DNA from: Amycolatopsis eburnea
GTDB taxonomy: Bacteria > Actinomycetota > Actinomycetes > Mycobacteriales > Pseudonocardiaceae
Assembly (NCBI RefSeq): GCF_003937945.1
Contig: NZ_RSEC01000021.1
Span: 372,001 to 436,000 of the forward strand
DNA length: 64,000 nt
Direction: 5' to 3'
A program made the position numbers and the translations under genes. Under the pieces are notes generated by a model. That model was given only the letters and a program-made list of their open reading frames with translations, was not told the origin of the DNA and ran no database searches. This document shows positions 16,401 through 24,225 of this stretch, one piece after another. Position 1 is the first letter of the stretch. Every line of letters begins with the position of its first letter.

Positions 16401-18710
16401 ATGGCCGACGGGGGCGAACTGGTCAAGGCCACCGAGCGTTTGCTCGAGGGCAGGCACGGGAGGCTGGGGGCGTCCGCACTGCGGGCGGCCCTGGTCGACC
16501 TCTACGAGTTCTGGCTGGGCAGGGGAGCCTCGGCGGCCGGCGTCGACACCGCGGAACCGGGTGTCGCGCTGGTCGCCGTGGGCGGGCTCGGCCGCCGGGA
16601 GCTGGTGCCGTTCTCCGATCTCGACCTGCTGCTGGTGCACAACGGCAACAGCGGCGTCGGCGAGATCGCGGACGCGCTCTGGTATCCCTTGTGGGACGCG
16701 AAAGTCGGGCTCGACCACTCGGTCCGGACGCCCGGTGAAGCGCTGAAGGTCGCTTCGGAGGACCTCCGGGTGGCCATGGGCCTGCTGGACGCCCGGCACC
16801 TCGCCGGGGACGCTGAGCTGAGCGGGCGGCTGGTCGCGGCGGCGCGCGACCAGTGGCGCCGCACCGCGCGCAAGCAGATCCCGGACCTGACGGCGTCGGT
16901 CCGGCAGCGCTGGGCCCGCAGCGGCGAGATCGCGCAGTCCGCCGAACCCGACCTCAAGCACGGCCGGGGCGGGTTGCGCGACTTCGCGGTCCTGGAAGCG
17001 CTGGCCGCGGCGCAGCTGACCGCGCGTCCGGGCGAAGAGCTGTTGGAGGCCAAGGAACTCCTGCTCGACGTCCGCACCGAGCTGCGGCGCGAGATCCGGC
17101 GCGAACGGGACGTCCTGGCCGCGCCGGAGGCCGAGCTGGTCGCCGCCGAACTCGGCTTCGGCGACCGGTTCACGCTGGCGCGCAAGCTGTCCGGCGCGGG
17201 CCGCGCGATCGCGTACGCGCTGGACGTCGCCCTGCGGTCCACTGTGGACCCGCCGAAGACGCGGTTCGGGCGCCGTCCTTCGCGGACGCCGCTCGCGGAA
17301 AACGTGGTGCTGCACGGGAACGAGGTCGCGCTGGCCCGCGACGCCGTCCCGGCGAAGGACCCGGCGCTGCTGCTGCGGGTCGCCGCGGCGTCGGCGCGCA
17401 CCGGTAAGCCGATCGCGCTGGGCACGCTCAAGGCACTGGCGGAGACGGCGCCGGAGCTGCGCGCGCCGTGGCCGGCGGAGGCGTTGAACGCGCTGGTCGA
17501 ACTGCTGGGTGCGGGGGAGGGCCTGGTCGACGCGGTCGAGTCGCTCGACCGGACCGGCCTGTGGTCCCGGCTGTTCCCCGAGTGGGGCGCGGTCCGCGAC
17601 CTGCCGCCGCGCTCGCCGGTGCACCAGTGGACGGTCGACCGGCACCTCGTGCGCACCTGCGTCGAGGCGGCCAAGCTGACCACCACGGTGGCGCGGCCGG
17701 ACCTGCTGCTGATCGGCGCGCTGCTGCACGACATCGGCAAGGGCCGCGACGCCGACCACTCGGAACTGGGCGCGAAGATCTCGGCCCAGGTCGCGACCCG
17801 GCTCGGCCTGACCCCGCCCGACGTCGCGACGGTGTCGGCGATGGTCCGCCACCACCTCCTCCTGCCGCACACGGCGACCCGGCGCGACATCAGCGAGCCG
17901 GCCACCGTGGCGCGGGTGGTGAAGACGCTGGACAGCGACCTGGTCCTGGTCGAGCTCCTGCACGCGCTGACCCAGGCCGACTCGCTGGCCACCGGGCCGG
18001 GCGTCTGGACGGACTGGAAGGCGCGCCTGCTGGCGGAGCTGGTCTCGGGCTGCGAAGAAGTGTTGCGCGGCAAGGGGTTCACGGCCCCGTCGCCGATGGA
18101 CGAGGAACAACGCGAACTCGTCGCGTCGGCGGTGGCGTCGGGCACGGGCGAGATCCGGATCAGCTCCCACGGCAAGGTCGTGACGGTGCTGCTGGCGGTC
18201 CCGGCCCGAGCGGAACTCCTGGCCCCGGCGGCGGGCGTGCTGGCGCTCAATTCGCTGGAGGTCCACTCGGCGGTCCTGCGCGGCCACGACGGCGGCCGCG
18301 CGGGCGTGTTCACGGCGTCCCCGAAGTTCGGCTCCCTGCCGGACGCGACCCTGCTGCGCGAGCAGTTCGCCCGCGCGGTGGCGGGCACGCTGCCGCTGAC
18401 CCAGCGCCTGGCGGCGAAGGAACGCGACTACGGCGCCCCGGCCCCGGTCGCCCCGAAGGTCCTGTGGTTCGACGACGAGACGACCGGCCCGGACACGGTG
18501 GTCCTCGAACTGCGCGCGGCCGACCGCATCGGCCTGCTGTTCCGGGTGGCGGGCGCGTTGCGCAGGTGCGACGCGGAGGTCCGCTGGGCCAAGGCCTCGA
18601 CCCTGGGCGGCGCGGTGGTGGACTCGTTCGCGGTGACCCCGCGCAGCGGCCGCATCGAACCGGGCTGGCGCCGCGAGGTGGAACAAGCCGTCCTGGCGGC
18701 GGCTTCCTGA
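16401..18710 (+). CDS. glnD: PII nucleotidyltransferase GlnD
   Basis: This 769-residue enzyme modifies and demodifies PII at Tyr51. In actinomycetes the added group is AMP rather than UMP. The nucleotidyltransferase motif GGLGRRELVPFSDLDLLL lies at residues 61-78. An HD domain with ALLHDIGKG lies at about 438-446, followed by DHSELG. Two C-terminal ACT-like domains (about 590-660 and 690-765) sense glutamine. It is the third gene of the amt operon. A strong hairpin directly follows its stop, so the operon probably ends here. Confidence 0.96.
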   Translation: MADGGELVKATERLLEGRHGRLGASALRAALVDLYEFWLGRGASAAGVDTAEPGVALVAVGGLGRRELVPFSDLDLLLVHNGNSGVGEIADALWYPLWDAKVGLDHSVRTPGEALKVASEDLRVAMGLLDARHLAGDAELSGRLVAAARDQWRRTARKQIPDLTASVRQRWARSGEIAQSAEPDLKHGRGGLRDFAVLEALAAAQLTARPGEELLEAKELLLDVRTELRREIRRERDVLAAPEAELVAAELGFGDRFTLARKLSGAGRAIAYALDVALRSTVDPPKTRFGRRPSRTPLAENVVLHGNEVALARDAVPAKDPALLLRVAAASARTGKPIALGTLKALAETAPELRAPWPAEALNALVELLGAGEGLVDAVESLDRTGLWSRLFPEWGAVRDLPPRSPVHQWTVDRHLVRTCVEAAKLTTTVARPDLLLIGALLHDIGKGRDADHSELGAKISAQVATRLGLTPPDVATVSAMVRHHLLLPHTATRRDISEPATVARVVKTLDSDLVLVELLHALTQADSLATGPGVWTDWKARLLAELVSGCEEVLRGKGFTAPSPMDEEQRELVASAVASGTGEIRISSHGKVVTVLLAVPARAELLAPAAGVLALNSLEVHSAVLRGHDGGRAGVFTASPKFGSLPDATLLREQFARAVAGTLPLTQRLAAKERDYGAPAPVAPKVLWFDDETTGPDTVVLELRAADRIGLLFRVAGALRRCDAEVRWAKASTLGGAVVDSFAVTPRSGRIEPGWRREVEQAVLAAAS

Positions 18711-18712
18711 GT

Positions 18713-18754
18713 GCGTCGTTCGGAGCCGCGGGCTCTCGCGGCTCCGAACGATGC
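18713..18754 (+). terminator. Long hairpin ending the amt-glnK-glnD operon
   Basis: Stem arms 18713-18730 and 18737-18754 pair over 18 positions (one G-T) around the 6-base loop GGCTCT, starting 2 bases after the glnD stop. There is no T tract, as is usual for actinomycete intrinsic-type terminators. Confidence 0.7.
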
Positions 18755-18799
18755 GGTAACGGCTGTAACAACCGGTGCCCGCTCACCGAGATCCCCCGC

Positions 18800-20491
18800 A
18801 TGGCCGGGACCAAAATCCAAGCAGCGGAACGCAAGGTCGGGGACATCTTCACCGACGACTACCACTTCACCATTCCTCGCTACCAGCGGCCGTACGCCTG
18901 GACGACGGAACAGGCGGGGGAGATGTTCGACGACCTCCTCGCGGCTTCCCGCGCGAAGGACTCGCTGACCGAGGCCGACCCCTACTTCCTGGGCAGCATC
19001 GTCGTGGTCAAGGCGGAAAACCGAGCGCTGGCCGAGGTCGTCGACGGGCAGCAGCGCCTCACGACCCTGACGATTCTCTACAGCGTGCTGCGCGAATTCG
19101 TCTCGGCGGAGTTCGCCGAATCCCTCGAGAAGCGGATCTTCCAGAAGGGCGACCCGCTCAAGGGCACCGCCGACCAGCCGCGCCTCCGGTTGCGGGATCA
19201 GGACCAGGGCTTCTTCGAGAAGTACATCCAGGAGCGGCTGGGCAACGACCTGCTGGCGGCCCTGCAGAACGTCACCCCGGACAGCCGGCTCCGGCTGGTG
19301 GAGAACGCACTCCTGTTCAAGGCTCGGTTGAGTGCCCTGGACCGCTCCGAGGCCCAGCGGCTGGCCTCGTTCGTCGACGGGTACACCTACCTCGTCGTCG
19401 TGGCGACCGTCGACTTCGAGTCCGCCTACCGGATCTTCTCGGTCCTCAACGAGCGCGGTCTGGACCTCACCCACACCGACATCCTGAAGTCGGAGATCAT
19501 CGGTGGGATCCCGGAAGCCGAGCAGGAGGCCTACACGAACAAGTGGGCGCAGGAGGAGGACGATCTCGGCCGCAACGACTTCGGCGACCTCTTCTCCCAC
19601 ATCCGGATGGTGTACGCGAAGACGAAAGCCCGGGAGTCGATCCTCAAGGAATTCCGGGCGTCCGTGCTGAGCCGGGTACCCGACGGCAAGAAGTTCATCG
19701 ACGACGTGCTGGTTCCCTTTTCGGACGCCTTCGAGGTGGTCAGGAGCGCCAGCTACGCCGGGGGACCGGGCGCCGAGGAGATCAACCGCCTCCTCGGCTG
19801 GCTGAAGCAGCTGGACAACACGGACTGGATCCCGCCGGCGATCAGCTACTTCAGCCGGCCGACCGCCGATTCCGCGTCGTTGCTGCGTTTCCTCGTCGAC
19901 CTCGAACGCCTCGCCGCGAGCATGCTCGTGCGCCGGGTGGACATCACCCGCCGGGTCGAGCGGTACGGCCGTGTCCTGGACTGGCTGGAGAAGGACCGCG
20001 ACCTCTACGCCCTGGAGTCCCCGCTGCAGCTTTCCGGGGACGAACAGGCGGAAACCCTGGCGAAGCTGGGCGCGGAGATCTACACGGTGACGAGGATCCG
20101 CCTGTACGTGCTGCTCCGCCTCGACTCGGCCTTGTCGGACGGCGGAGCGAACTACAACGGCTACCCGCTGATCAGCGTCGAGCACGTCCTCCCGCAGTCC
20201 CCGGCTGCGGGCAGCGTGTGGACCAGTGCGTTCACCTCGCAGGAACGGGCCTACTGGGTGCATCGCCTGGCGAACCTCGTCCTGCTCTCGAAGCGGAAGA
20301 ACTCCCAGGCGAGCAACCTCGAGTTCGAGGTGAAGAAGACCAAGTACTTCGAGAAGACGAGCTGGCCGCCGTTCGTGCTGACTTCGCAGGTCCTCGCGAC
20401 GGACGGCTGGACCCCGGCCGTCCTCGAGGAGCGCCAGAAGACCTTGCTGAAGGTGCTCGGCGACCTCTGGCGGCTGGCGGCGGCTTCCTAA
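18800..20491 (+). CDS. GmrSD-type DUF262/DUF1524 protein (modification-dependent nuclease-like)
   Basis: This 563-residue protein has the N-terminal DUF262 (GmrS-type ParB/Srx-like NTPase) motifs IPRYQRPYAW (25-34) and DGQQRLTTLTIL (82-93). The C-terminal DUF1524 HNH nuclease motifs are SVEHVLPQ (about 458-465) and HRLANLVLLSKRKNSQASN (about 487-505). Fused GmrSD proteins cut glucosylated or otherwise modified phage DNA and use NTPs. No partner methylase or specificity gene is adjacent, so it would act alone as a type IV system. The ATG at 18800 gives the usual opening KIQAAERKVGDIF. The frame extends upstream only because it opens in the shadow of glnD. Its stop overlaps the convergent GGDEF gene by 4 bases. 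Confidence 0.88.
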   Translation: MAGTKIQAAERKVGDIFTDDYHFTIPRYQRPYAWTTEQAGEMFDDLLAASRAKDSLTEADPYFLGSIVVVKAENRALAEVVDGQQRLTTLTILYSVLREFVSAEFAESLEKRIFQKGDPLKGTADQPRLRLRDQDQGFFEKYIQERLGNDLLAALQNVTPDSRLRLVENALLFKARLSALDRSEAQRLASFVDGYTYLVVVATVDFESAYRIFSVLNERGLDLTHTDILKSEIIGGIPEAEQEAYTNKWAQEEDDLGRNDFGDLFSHIRMVYAKTKARESILKEFRASVLSRVPDGKKFIDDVLVPFSDAFEVVRSASYAGGPGAEEINRLLGWLKQLDNTDWIPPAISYFSRPTADSASLLRFLVDLERLAASMLVRRVDITRRVERYGRVLDWLEKDRDLYALESPLQLSGDEQAETLAKLGAEIYTVTRIRLYVLLRLDSALSDGGANYNGYPLISVEHVLPQSPAAGSVWTSAFTSQERAYWVHRLANLVLLSKRKNSQASNLEFEVKKTKYFEKTSWPPFVLTSQVLATDGWTPAVLEERQKTLLKVLGDLWRLAAAS

Positions 20492-21792
20492 GCCGGTGCC
20501 GTGCCGTCGACCACCTGGTTGCGGCCCGCGTCCTTGGCCCGGTACAGGGCCTGGTCCGCGGCCTGCAGCAGGCGGTCGACGGCCGTGCCGCCGTCCGGGT
20601 ACGTCGCCACGCCGATCGAGGCCGACAGGTCGGCGATCACCCGGGACGCGGTGCCGTCGGAGTACTCGACCTTCAGGGTTTCGATCGCCGAGCGGATGCG
20701 CTCGGCCACCGCGAGGACCGCGGCCGGGCCGATGTCCGGGAGCAGGACCACGAACTCCTCGCCGCCGAAGCGGCCGACCGAGTCGTAGTCGCGGACCGCG
20801 GACTTGATCGTCGCCGCGACCGCGCGCAGCACCGCGTCGCCCGCGAGGTGGCCGTGCTCGTCGTTGATCAGCTTGAAGTGGTCCAGGTCGATCATCAGCA
20901 CGCCGAACGTGCTCCGCGTGCTGCGCTGGGCGCGCGCCAGCTCGCGTGAGGCCAGCAGGTGCCAGCCGGTCGTGTTGAACAGGCCGGTCTTCTCGTCGGT
21001 CGTCGCCGCGATCTCCAGCTGCTTGATCAGCACCGCCCGGTGCAGCACCAGCAGCGGCGGCACGATCGCGACGGCGAGCGCGGGCAGCGTCGCCAGCGTC
21101 AGCGCCGTGAGCAGGCCCAGGCAGAGCGTCGCGACCTCGAGCAGGTTGTCGCCGAGGCCGCCGAAGAACGCCTTCACCGAGCGCGTCGTGATGGTCAGCG
21201 CCGGCAGGATCGTGATCGCCGCGACCAGGAAGTAGACCGCCGCGGCGAGCGCGATGGCCGTGACGCCGCGCCAGCCCGCCGTCAGCGCCGTGTACATGTC
21301 CGGGACGCCGAGGCGGTGCAGCACGAACGCGGCCGCGTAGCAGGTGACGACGACCAGCGTCGCGTTCAGCGTGGTCCGGAACGGCGGGACGCGCTTGATC
21401 CGCGCGAGGCTGCGCGTCGCCAGGTGCGCGTACAGGACGGCGATCAGCGCCGTGACCAGCGCGGGCGGCAGGAGCAGCACGCCGGCGAACGTCCAGACCG
21501 ACGTCAGGTTGATGTGCGGGGTGTCCGACACCAGCCGCCGGACGCGCTCGACCTGCCGGCCCAGCTCCGCCTGCAGCACCCCGAGCCCGGCGAGGATCCC
21601 GAAGACGGCCAGGTCCCACGTCCGGACGGGCACCGCGGCGGCCGTCCGGACGGTCGCCACGAGCGCCACGGACTCGACCAGGAAGCAGTAGAAGACGAGC
21701 GATCGGCGCTGCCGCCACAGTGTCCAGCGAGCAGGGTTCAGCGCCCCTCGGATCCGGGCCGAGCGGCGTTCGGCCGGACGGGCGCCGTCCAT
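20488..21792 (-). CDS. Membrane-bound diguanylate cyclase (GGDEF domain)
   Basis: This 434-residue protein has about seven to eight hydrophobic helices in residues 30-260 and a C-terminal GGDEF domain (about 270-430). TDEKTGLFNTTGWH opens the domain, DLDHFKLINDEHGHLAGD follows, and the active-site loop reads GGEEF, so it should make cyclic di-GMP. No RxxD inhibitory site is obvious directly before GGEEF (RDYDSVGRFGGEEF). The ATG at 21792 is the best-placed start. It is divergent from the MRNRES mini-ORF array, sharing the intergenic region that holds the array promoter. C-di-GMP controls development in filamentous actinomycetes through BldD and through WhiG's anti-sigma factor RsiG. Confidence 0.9.
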   Translation of the reverse strand: MDGARPAERRSARIRGALNPARWTLWRQRRSLVFYCFLVESVALVATVRTAAAVPVRTWDLAVFGILAGLGVLQAELGRQVERVRRLVSDTPHINLTSVWTFAGVLLLPPALVTALIAVLYAHLATRSLARIKRVPPFRTTLNATLVVVTCYAAAFVLHRLGVPDMYTALTAGWRGVTAIALAAAVYFLVAAITILPALTITTRSVKAFFGGLGDNLLEVATLCLGLLTALTLATLPALAVAIVPPLLVLHRAVLIKQLEIAATTDEKTGLFNTTGWHLLASRELARAQRSTRSTFGVLMIDLDHFKLINDEHGHLAGDAVLRAVAATIKSAVRDYDSVGRFGGEEFVVLLPDIGPAAVLAVAERIRSAIETLKVEYSDGTASRVIADLSASIGVATYPDGGTAVDRLLQAADQALYRAKDAGRNQVVDGTAPA

Positions 21793-21892
21793 ACTCAAGG
21801 CGGTCCAACTCCCCTGGGTGAGCCGACGATCCGCGTCCACCCCACCACACCGGGCGGCCGCGATCGACGAGAGCCACACGATCGGAGCAGCG
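21793..21892 (+). other. Divergent intergenic region before the mini-ORF array
   Basis: About 100 bases separate the diguanylate cyclase start from the first mini-ORF Shine-Dalgarno sequence. It must hold the array promoter. Half-sites such as GATCGACGAG and CACGATCGGAG are present, but no convincing -35/-10 pair can be named. Confidence 0.35.
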
Positions 21893-21908
21893 AAGGGAGG
21901 CCGCCGCC

Positions 21909-21929
21909 GTGCGCAACCGCGAATCCTGA
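21909..21929 (+). CDS. MRNRES mini-ORF, copy 1
   Basis: GTG start, Arg-Asn-Arg-Glu-Ser, TGA. Shine-Dalgarno AGGGAGG ends 8 bases before the start. The Glu codon is GAA, where all other copies have GAG. Confidence 0.7.
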   Translation: MRNRES

Positions 21930-21975
21930 GCCCCCGTGTCCGATTTACGCCGTGGATCCCCGGAGGGAGGCCGTC

Positions 21976-21996
21976 GTGCGCAACCGCGAGTCGTGA
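21976..21996 (+). CDS. MRNRES mini-ORF, copy 2
   Basis: GTG start, Arg-Asn-Arg-Glu-Ser, TGA. Shine-Dalgarno GGAGGGAGG ends 5 bases before the start. The Ser codon is TCG, where all other copies have TCC. Confidence 0.7.
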   Translation: MRNRES

Positions 21997-22037
21997 GCCC
22001 GTGCCCGCCTGTCAGTCCCGCCGGAGAGGAGAGCGTC

Positions 22038-22058
22038 GTGCGCAACCGCGAGTCCTGA
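22038..22058 (+). CDS. MRNRES mini-ORF, copy 3
   Basis: GTG start with the majority codons, preceded by GGAGAGGAGAG ending 4 bases before the start. Confidence 0.7.
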   Translation: MRNRES

Positions 22059-22100
22059 GTCCGAGCCCGCCCGTCCGCACCGCCCGAGAGGAGCCGTGCT

Positions 22101-22121
22101 GTGCGCAACCGCGAGTCCTGA
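22101..22121 (+). CDS. MRNRES mini-ORF, copy 4
   Basis: GTG start with the majority codons, preceded by GAGAGGAG ending 7 bases before the start. Confidence 0.7.
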   Translation: MRNRES

Positions 22122-22160
22122 GCCCGAGCCCGCCCGTCAGCCGCGCGGAAGGAGAGCCCT

Positions 22161-22181
22161 GTGCGCAACCGCGAGTCCTGA
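22161..22181 (+). CDS. MRNRES mini-ORF, copy 5
   Basis: GTG start with the majority codons, preceded by GGAAGGAGAG ending 4 bases before the start. Confidence 0.7.
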   Translation: MRNRES

Positions 22182-22224
22182 ACCCGCCCCGACCCCAGCC
22201 CGCGCCGCTCGGAAGGAGAGTCCC

Positions 22225-22245
22225 GTGCGCAACCGCGAGTCCTGA
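22225..22245 (+). CDS. MRNRES mini-ORF, copy 6
   Basis: GTG start with the majority codons, preceded by the same GGAAGGAGAG as copy 5, ending 4 bases before the start. Confidence 0.7.
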   Translation: MRNRES

Positions 22246-22287
22246 CCCCACCGCACCCCGTACCGGCACGAGAAGGGAAACGTCACC

Positions 22288-22308
22288 ATGCGCAACCGTG
22301 AGTCCTGA
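22288..22308 (+). CDS. MRNRES mini-ORF, copy 7
   Basis: The only copy with an ATG start; the second Arg codon is CGT instead of CGC. GAAGGGAAA ends 8 bases before the start. An AAGGAG follows directly after its stop, but no eighth core is found. Confidence 0.7.
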   Translation: MRNRES

Positions 22309-22337
22309 AGGAGCGCCGCGGGCCCGGGTGGGGCCGC

Positions 22338-23084
22338 TCAGGCGGTCGCGCCGCCGTCGACCACCAGGTCGTGGCCCACGGTGAAGGCGGCTTCGCCCGA
22401 AGCCAGCCACAGCACCGCGGCCGCCACTTCGGCGGTGGCACCCACCCGGCCCAGCGGGATCGCGCCCTTGAGCCGCTCGGCGCGGTCGGCGTCCGTCTCG
22501 CCGGGGCGCCGCGACATCTCGGTGTCGGTCGCGCCCGGGCTCACCGCGTTGATGCGGACGCCCTCGGCGATGTGGTCGCGCGCCGCCGTGCGGGTCAGCG
22601 CGCTCACGGCGGCCTTCGACGCCGCGTAGGCCGCCATGTTCGGCAGCCTGCCGTGCGCGCCGATGTTCGACGCGATGTTGACGATCGCGCCGCCGCCGTG
22701 CGCCCGCATGTGCGCGACCTCGTGCTTCAGGCACAGCCACGTCCCGGTGACGTTCGTGGCCAGCACCGCGCCGAAGCCGTCCTCGTCGAGGTCCGCCGCC
22801 GGCGCCGGTGACCCGAGGATGCCCGCGTTGTTGACCGCGACGTCCAGCCCGCCGTGCCGCGCGACGACCGTCTCGACCATGCGCGCCACGTCCGCCGGAT
22901 TCGTGACGTCCACCGTGACGGCGTCCCCGCCGATCTCCTTCACCGTGGCGGCCAGCCGTTGCTCGTCGCGCCCGGCGACGACCACGGTCGCGCCTTCGGC
23001 CGCGAACGCCCGCGCCGTCTCCCGCCCGATGCCGGAACTGCCGCCCGTCACCAGGACGACCTTGCCCGCGAACCGTGCCCCCAT
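22338..23084 (-). CDS. SDR-family oxidoreductase
   Basis: This 248-residue classical short-chain dehydrogenase/reductase has TGGSSGIGRE for cofactor binding (about 14-23), NNAG at about 90, a catalytic Ser in NIASN and YAASKAA with the catalytic Tyr and Lys. The C-terminal GHDLVVDGGATA is typical. Arg41 in VAGRDEQR, after the second beta strand, suggests NADP(H) preference. It lies 23 bases downstream of a TetR gene on the same strand and is probably controlled by it. The substrate is unknown. Confidence 0.93.
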   Translation of the reverse strand: MGARFAGKVVLVTGGSSGIGRETARAFAAEGATVVVAGRDEQRLAATVKEIGGDAVTVDVTNPADVARMVETVVARHGGLDVAVNNAGILGSPAPAADLDEDGFGAVLATNVTGTWLCLKHEVAHMRAHGGGAIVNIASNIGAHGRLPNMAAYAASKAAVSALTRTAARDHIAEGVRINAVSPGATDTEMSRRPGETDADRAERLKGAIPLGRVGATAEVAAAVLWLASGEAAFTVGHDLVVDGGATA

Positions 23085-23107
23085 CGTGTGCCTTCTTTCT
23101 GGTCCGA

Positions 23108-23692
23108 TCAGTCTTGAATAAGCCGCATTGCCTGCGACACGGCCGCGTCCAGCCGCCGTGCCGCGTCCGTGCCCTTGCCCAGGACCCGCAGGCCCTGCAG
23201 CACGGTGAGCAGGAAGCGCGCCAGCGTCGCCGGTTCGCTGCCGTCGGCCAGTTCGCCCTGCGCCCGCGCGCGTTCCAGCGCCATGGTCAGCGCGACCTCG
23301 AGGGTGTCCCAGCTGCGTTCCACCAGCCGCGCGACCTCGGCGTCGCGGGGGAGCAGCTCGATCGCCGAGTTGACGACGAAGCAGCCCATCTTCACCTCGT
23401 CACCGAGGATTTCCCCGACGTAGCCGTCGAAGAGCCGCCGCACCGCGGCCACCCCCGAGCCCGGTCCGGACAGCTCGGCCAGCACCCGCGCGTCGGTCCG
23501 GTCCGCGTAGCGCCTCAACGCCGTCACGTAGAAGTCGTGCTTCGAGCCGAAGGTGGCGTACAGGCTGGCCTTGGCGACACCGATGTGCGCGACGAGGTCG
23601 CTGACCGACGTCGCCTCGTACCCCTGCTGCCGGAAAAGCGTGAGCGCGGCGTCGCAGGCTTCGTCGACGTCGAACTCCTTGACCCGGGACAT
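23108..23692 (-). CDS. TetR/AcrR family regulator
   Basis: This 194-residue protein has an N-terminal TetR HTH (DEACDAALTLFRQQGYEATSVSDLVAHIGVAKASLYATFGSKH, about residues 9-53) and a TetR_C_16-like ligand domain (MGCFVVNSAIEL). It precedes the SDR gene in the same orientation, so the two probably form an operon in which the SDR substrate or an analogue is the inducer. The region before the start contains CTAG-CCGTAT-CTAG (23703-23716), a weak operator candidate. Confidence 0.9.
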   Translation of the reverse strand: MSRVKEFDVDEACDAALTLFRQQGYEATSVSDLVAHIGVAKASLYATFGSKHDFYVTALRRYADRTDARVLAELSGPGSGVAAVRRLFDGYVGEILGDEVKMGCFVVNSAIELLPRDAEVARLVERSWDTLEVALTMALERARAQGELADGSEPATLARFLLTVLQGLRVLGKGTDAARRLDAAVSQAMRLIQD

Positions 23693-23809
23693 GATCGAGA
23701 GCCTAGCCGTATCTAGAACGAGCGGTCAAATAAGCGGGCGGCGGTGTGTCGCCTCCGGTGACGGCGCGTGCGGTGGCACCATGACTCCCCGGACCCGAGG
23801 GGGTGAGCG

Positions 23810-24172
23810 ATGCAGGACCGGCTGACGCTGCCGCCGACCGTCGTCGCCACCCACCTGCGCTCGTGCGCCGAGGAGCTCGCCGCGGGCCTGCGCTGCGGCG
23901 GCCCGGGCGCGACGACCGCCGAGCTGACCGACGTCGTCGCCCAGCTCGTCGCCGGCCAGGAAGCGATTTCGCACGCGCTCGCTGGGCTCGCCGCCCGCGT
24001 CGAGGCCGGGTCGGCCGCGCTCGCCGCCGCCCCGCCGCTGGACGTCGAGGTGGTCACCGAAGTGCTCCGCGCGGCCGCCATCGCGTCCCGCTGTTCGGCC
24101 GAAGCGCTCGACGAAGTCACGCCGTCGTTCGAATGTGTGAGCGAATCCGTCGCGCCTGACACCCGTTTGTAG
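23810..24172 (+). CDS. Small alpha-helical protein of unknown function
   Basis: This 120-residue, Ala-rich, helical protein begins MQDRLTLPPTVVATHLRSCAEELAAGLRCGG. It has no signal peptide, membrane segment or recognised motif; four Cys are scattered. A run of amphipathic helices (TTAELTDVVAQLVAGQEAISHALAGLAARVEAGSAAL) suggests a coiled or bundle structure. GGGGGTGAGCG upstream is a plausible ribosome binding site and third-position GC is typical. It sits alone before ku. I do not recognise the family. Confidence 0.65.
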   Translation: MQDRLTLPPTVVATHLRSCAEELAAGLRCGGPGATTAELTDVVAQLVAGQEAISHALAGLAARVEAGSAALAAAPPLDVEVVTEVLRAAAIASRCSAEALDEVTPSFECVSESVAPDTRL

Positions 24173-24225
24173 CTGTCGGGCCCCGCGACCGCCTGGCTAG
24201 CCTGGGACCTGCGGAGGTGGCGCGC

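Larger units (their letters stand above)
21893..22312 (+). repeat. Array of seven mini-ORFs each encoding MRNRES
   Basis: Seven copies of a 21-base core lie on the plus strand with starts at 21909, 21976, 22038, 22101, 22161, 22225 and 22288 (steps of 67, 62, 63, 60, 64 and 63). Each core is a start codon, then Arg-Asn-Arg-Glu-Ser, then TGA. Each has a purine-rich Shine-Dalgarno sequence 4-9 bases upstream. The cores differ only by GTG/ATG at the start and by synonymous third-base changes (GAG/GAA, TCC/TCG, CGC/CGT). Spacers are C-rich and diverge, though GAGCCCGAGCCCGCC-like text recurs after copies 2-4. Steps are not multiples of three, so it is not one repetitive protein. No known family is recognised. 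Confidence 0.85.

Noticed and set aside
16887-18388. Ser/Arg-rich minus-strand frame opposite glnD
   Set aside because: Shadow frame typical of high-GC genes, with no start context and no domain.
18756-18769. GlnR-like GTAAC repeat after glnD
   Set aside because: The two GTAAC half-sites are separated by 4 bases instead of 6 and do not precede a nitrogen gene.
18428-22168. Long minus-strand open frame of more than 1200 codons covering the DUF262 gene and the peptide array
   Set aside because: It is a high-GC shadow with Arg/Ala/Gly-rich composition, running antisense to glnD and the DUF262 gene and out of frame through the GGDEF gene. It contains no domain.
21893-22312. CRISPR array
   Set aside because: The repeats are 21 bases and lack dyad symmetry, spacers resemble each other, each repeat is preceded by a ribosome binding site, variation is confined to codon-neutral positions and no cas gene is near.
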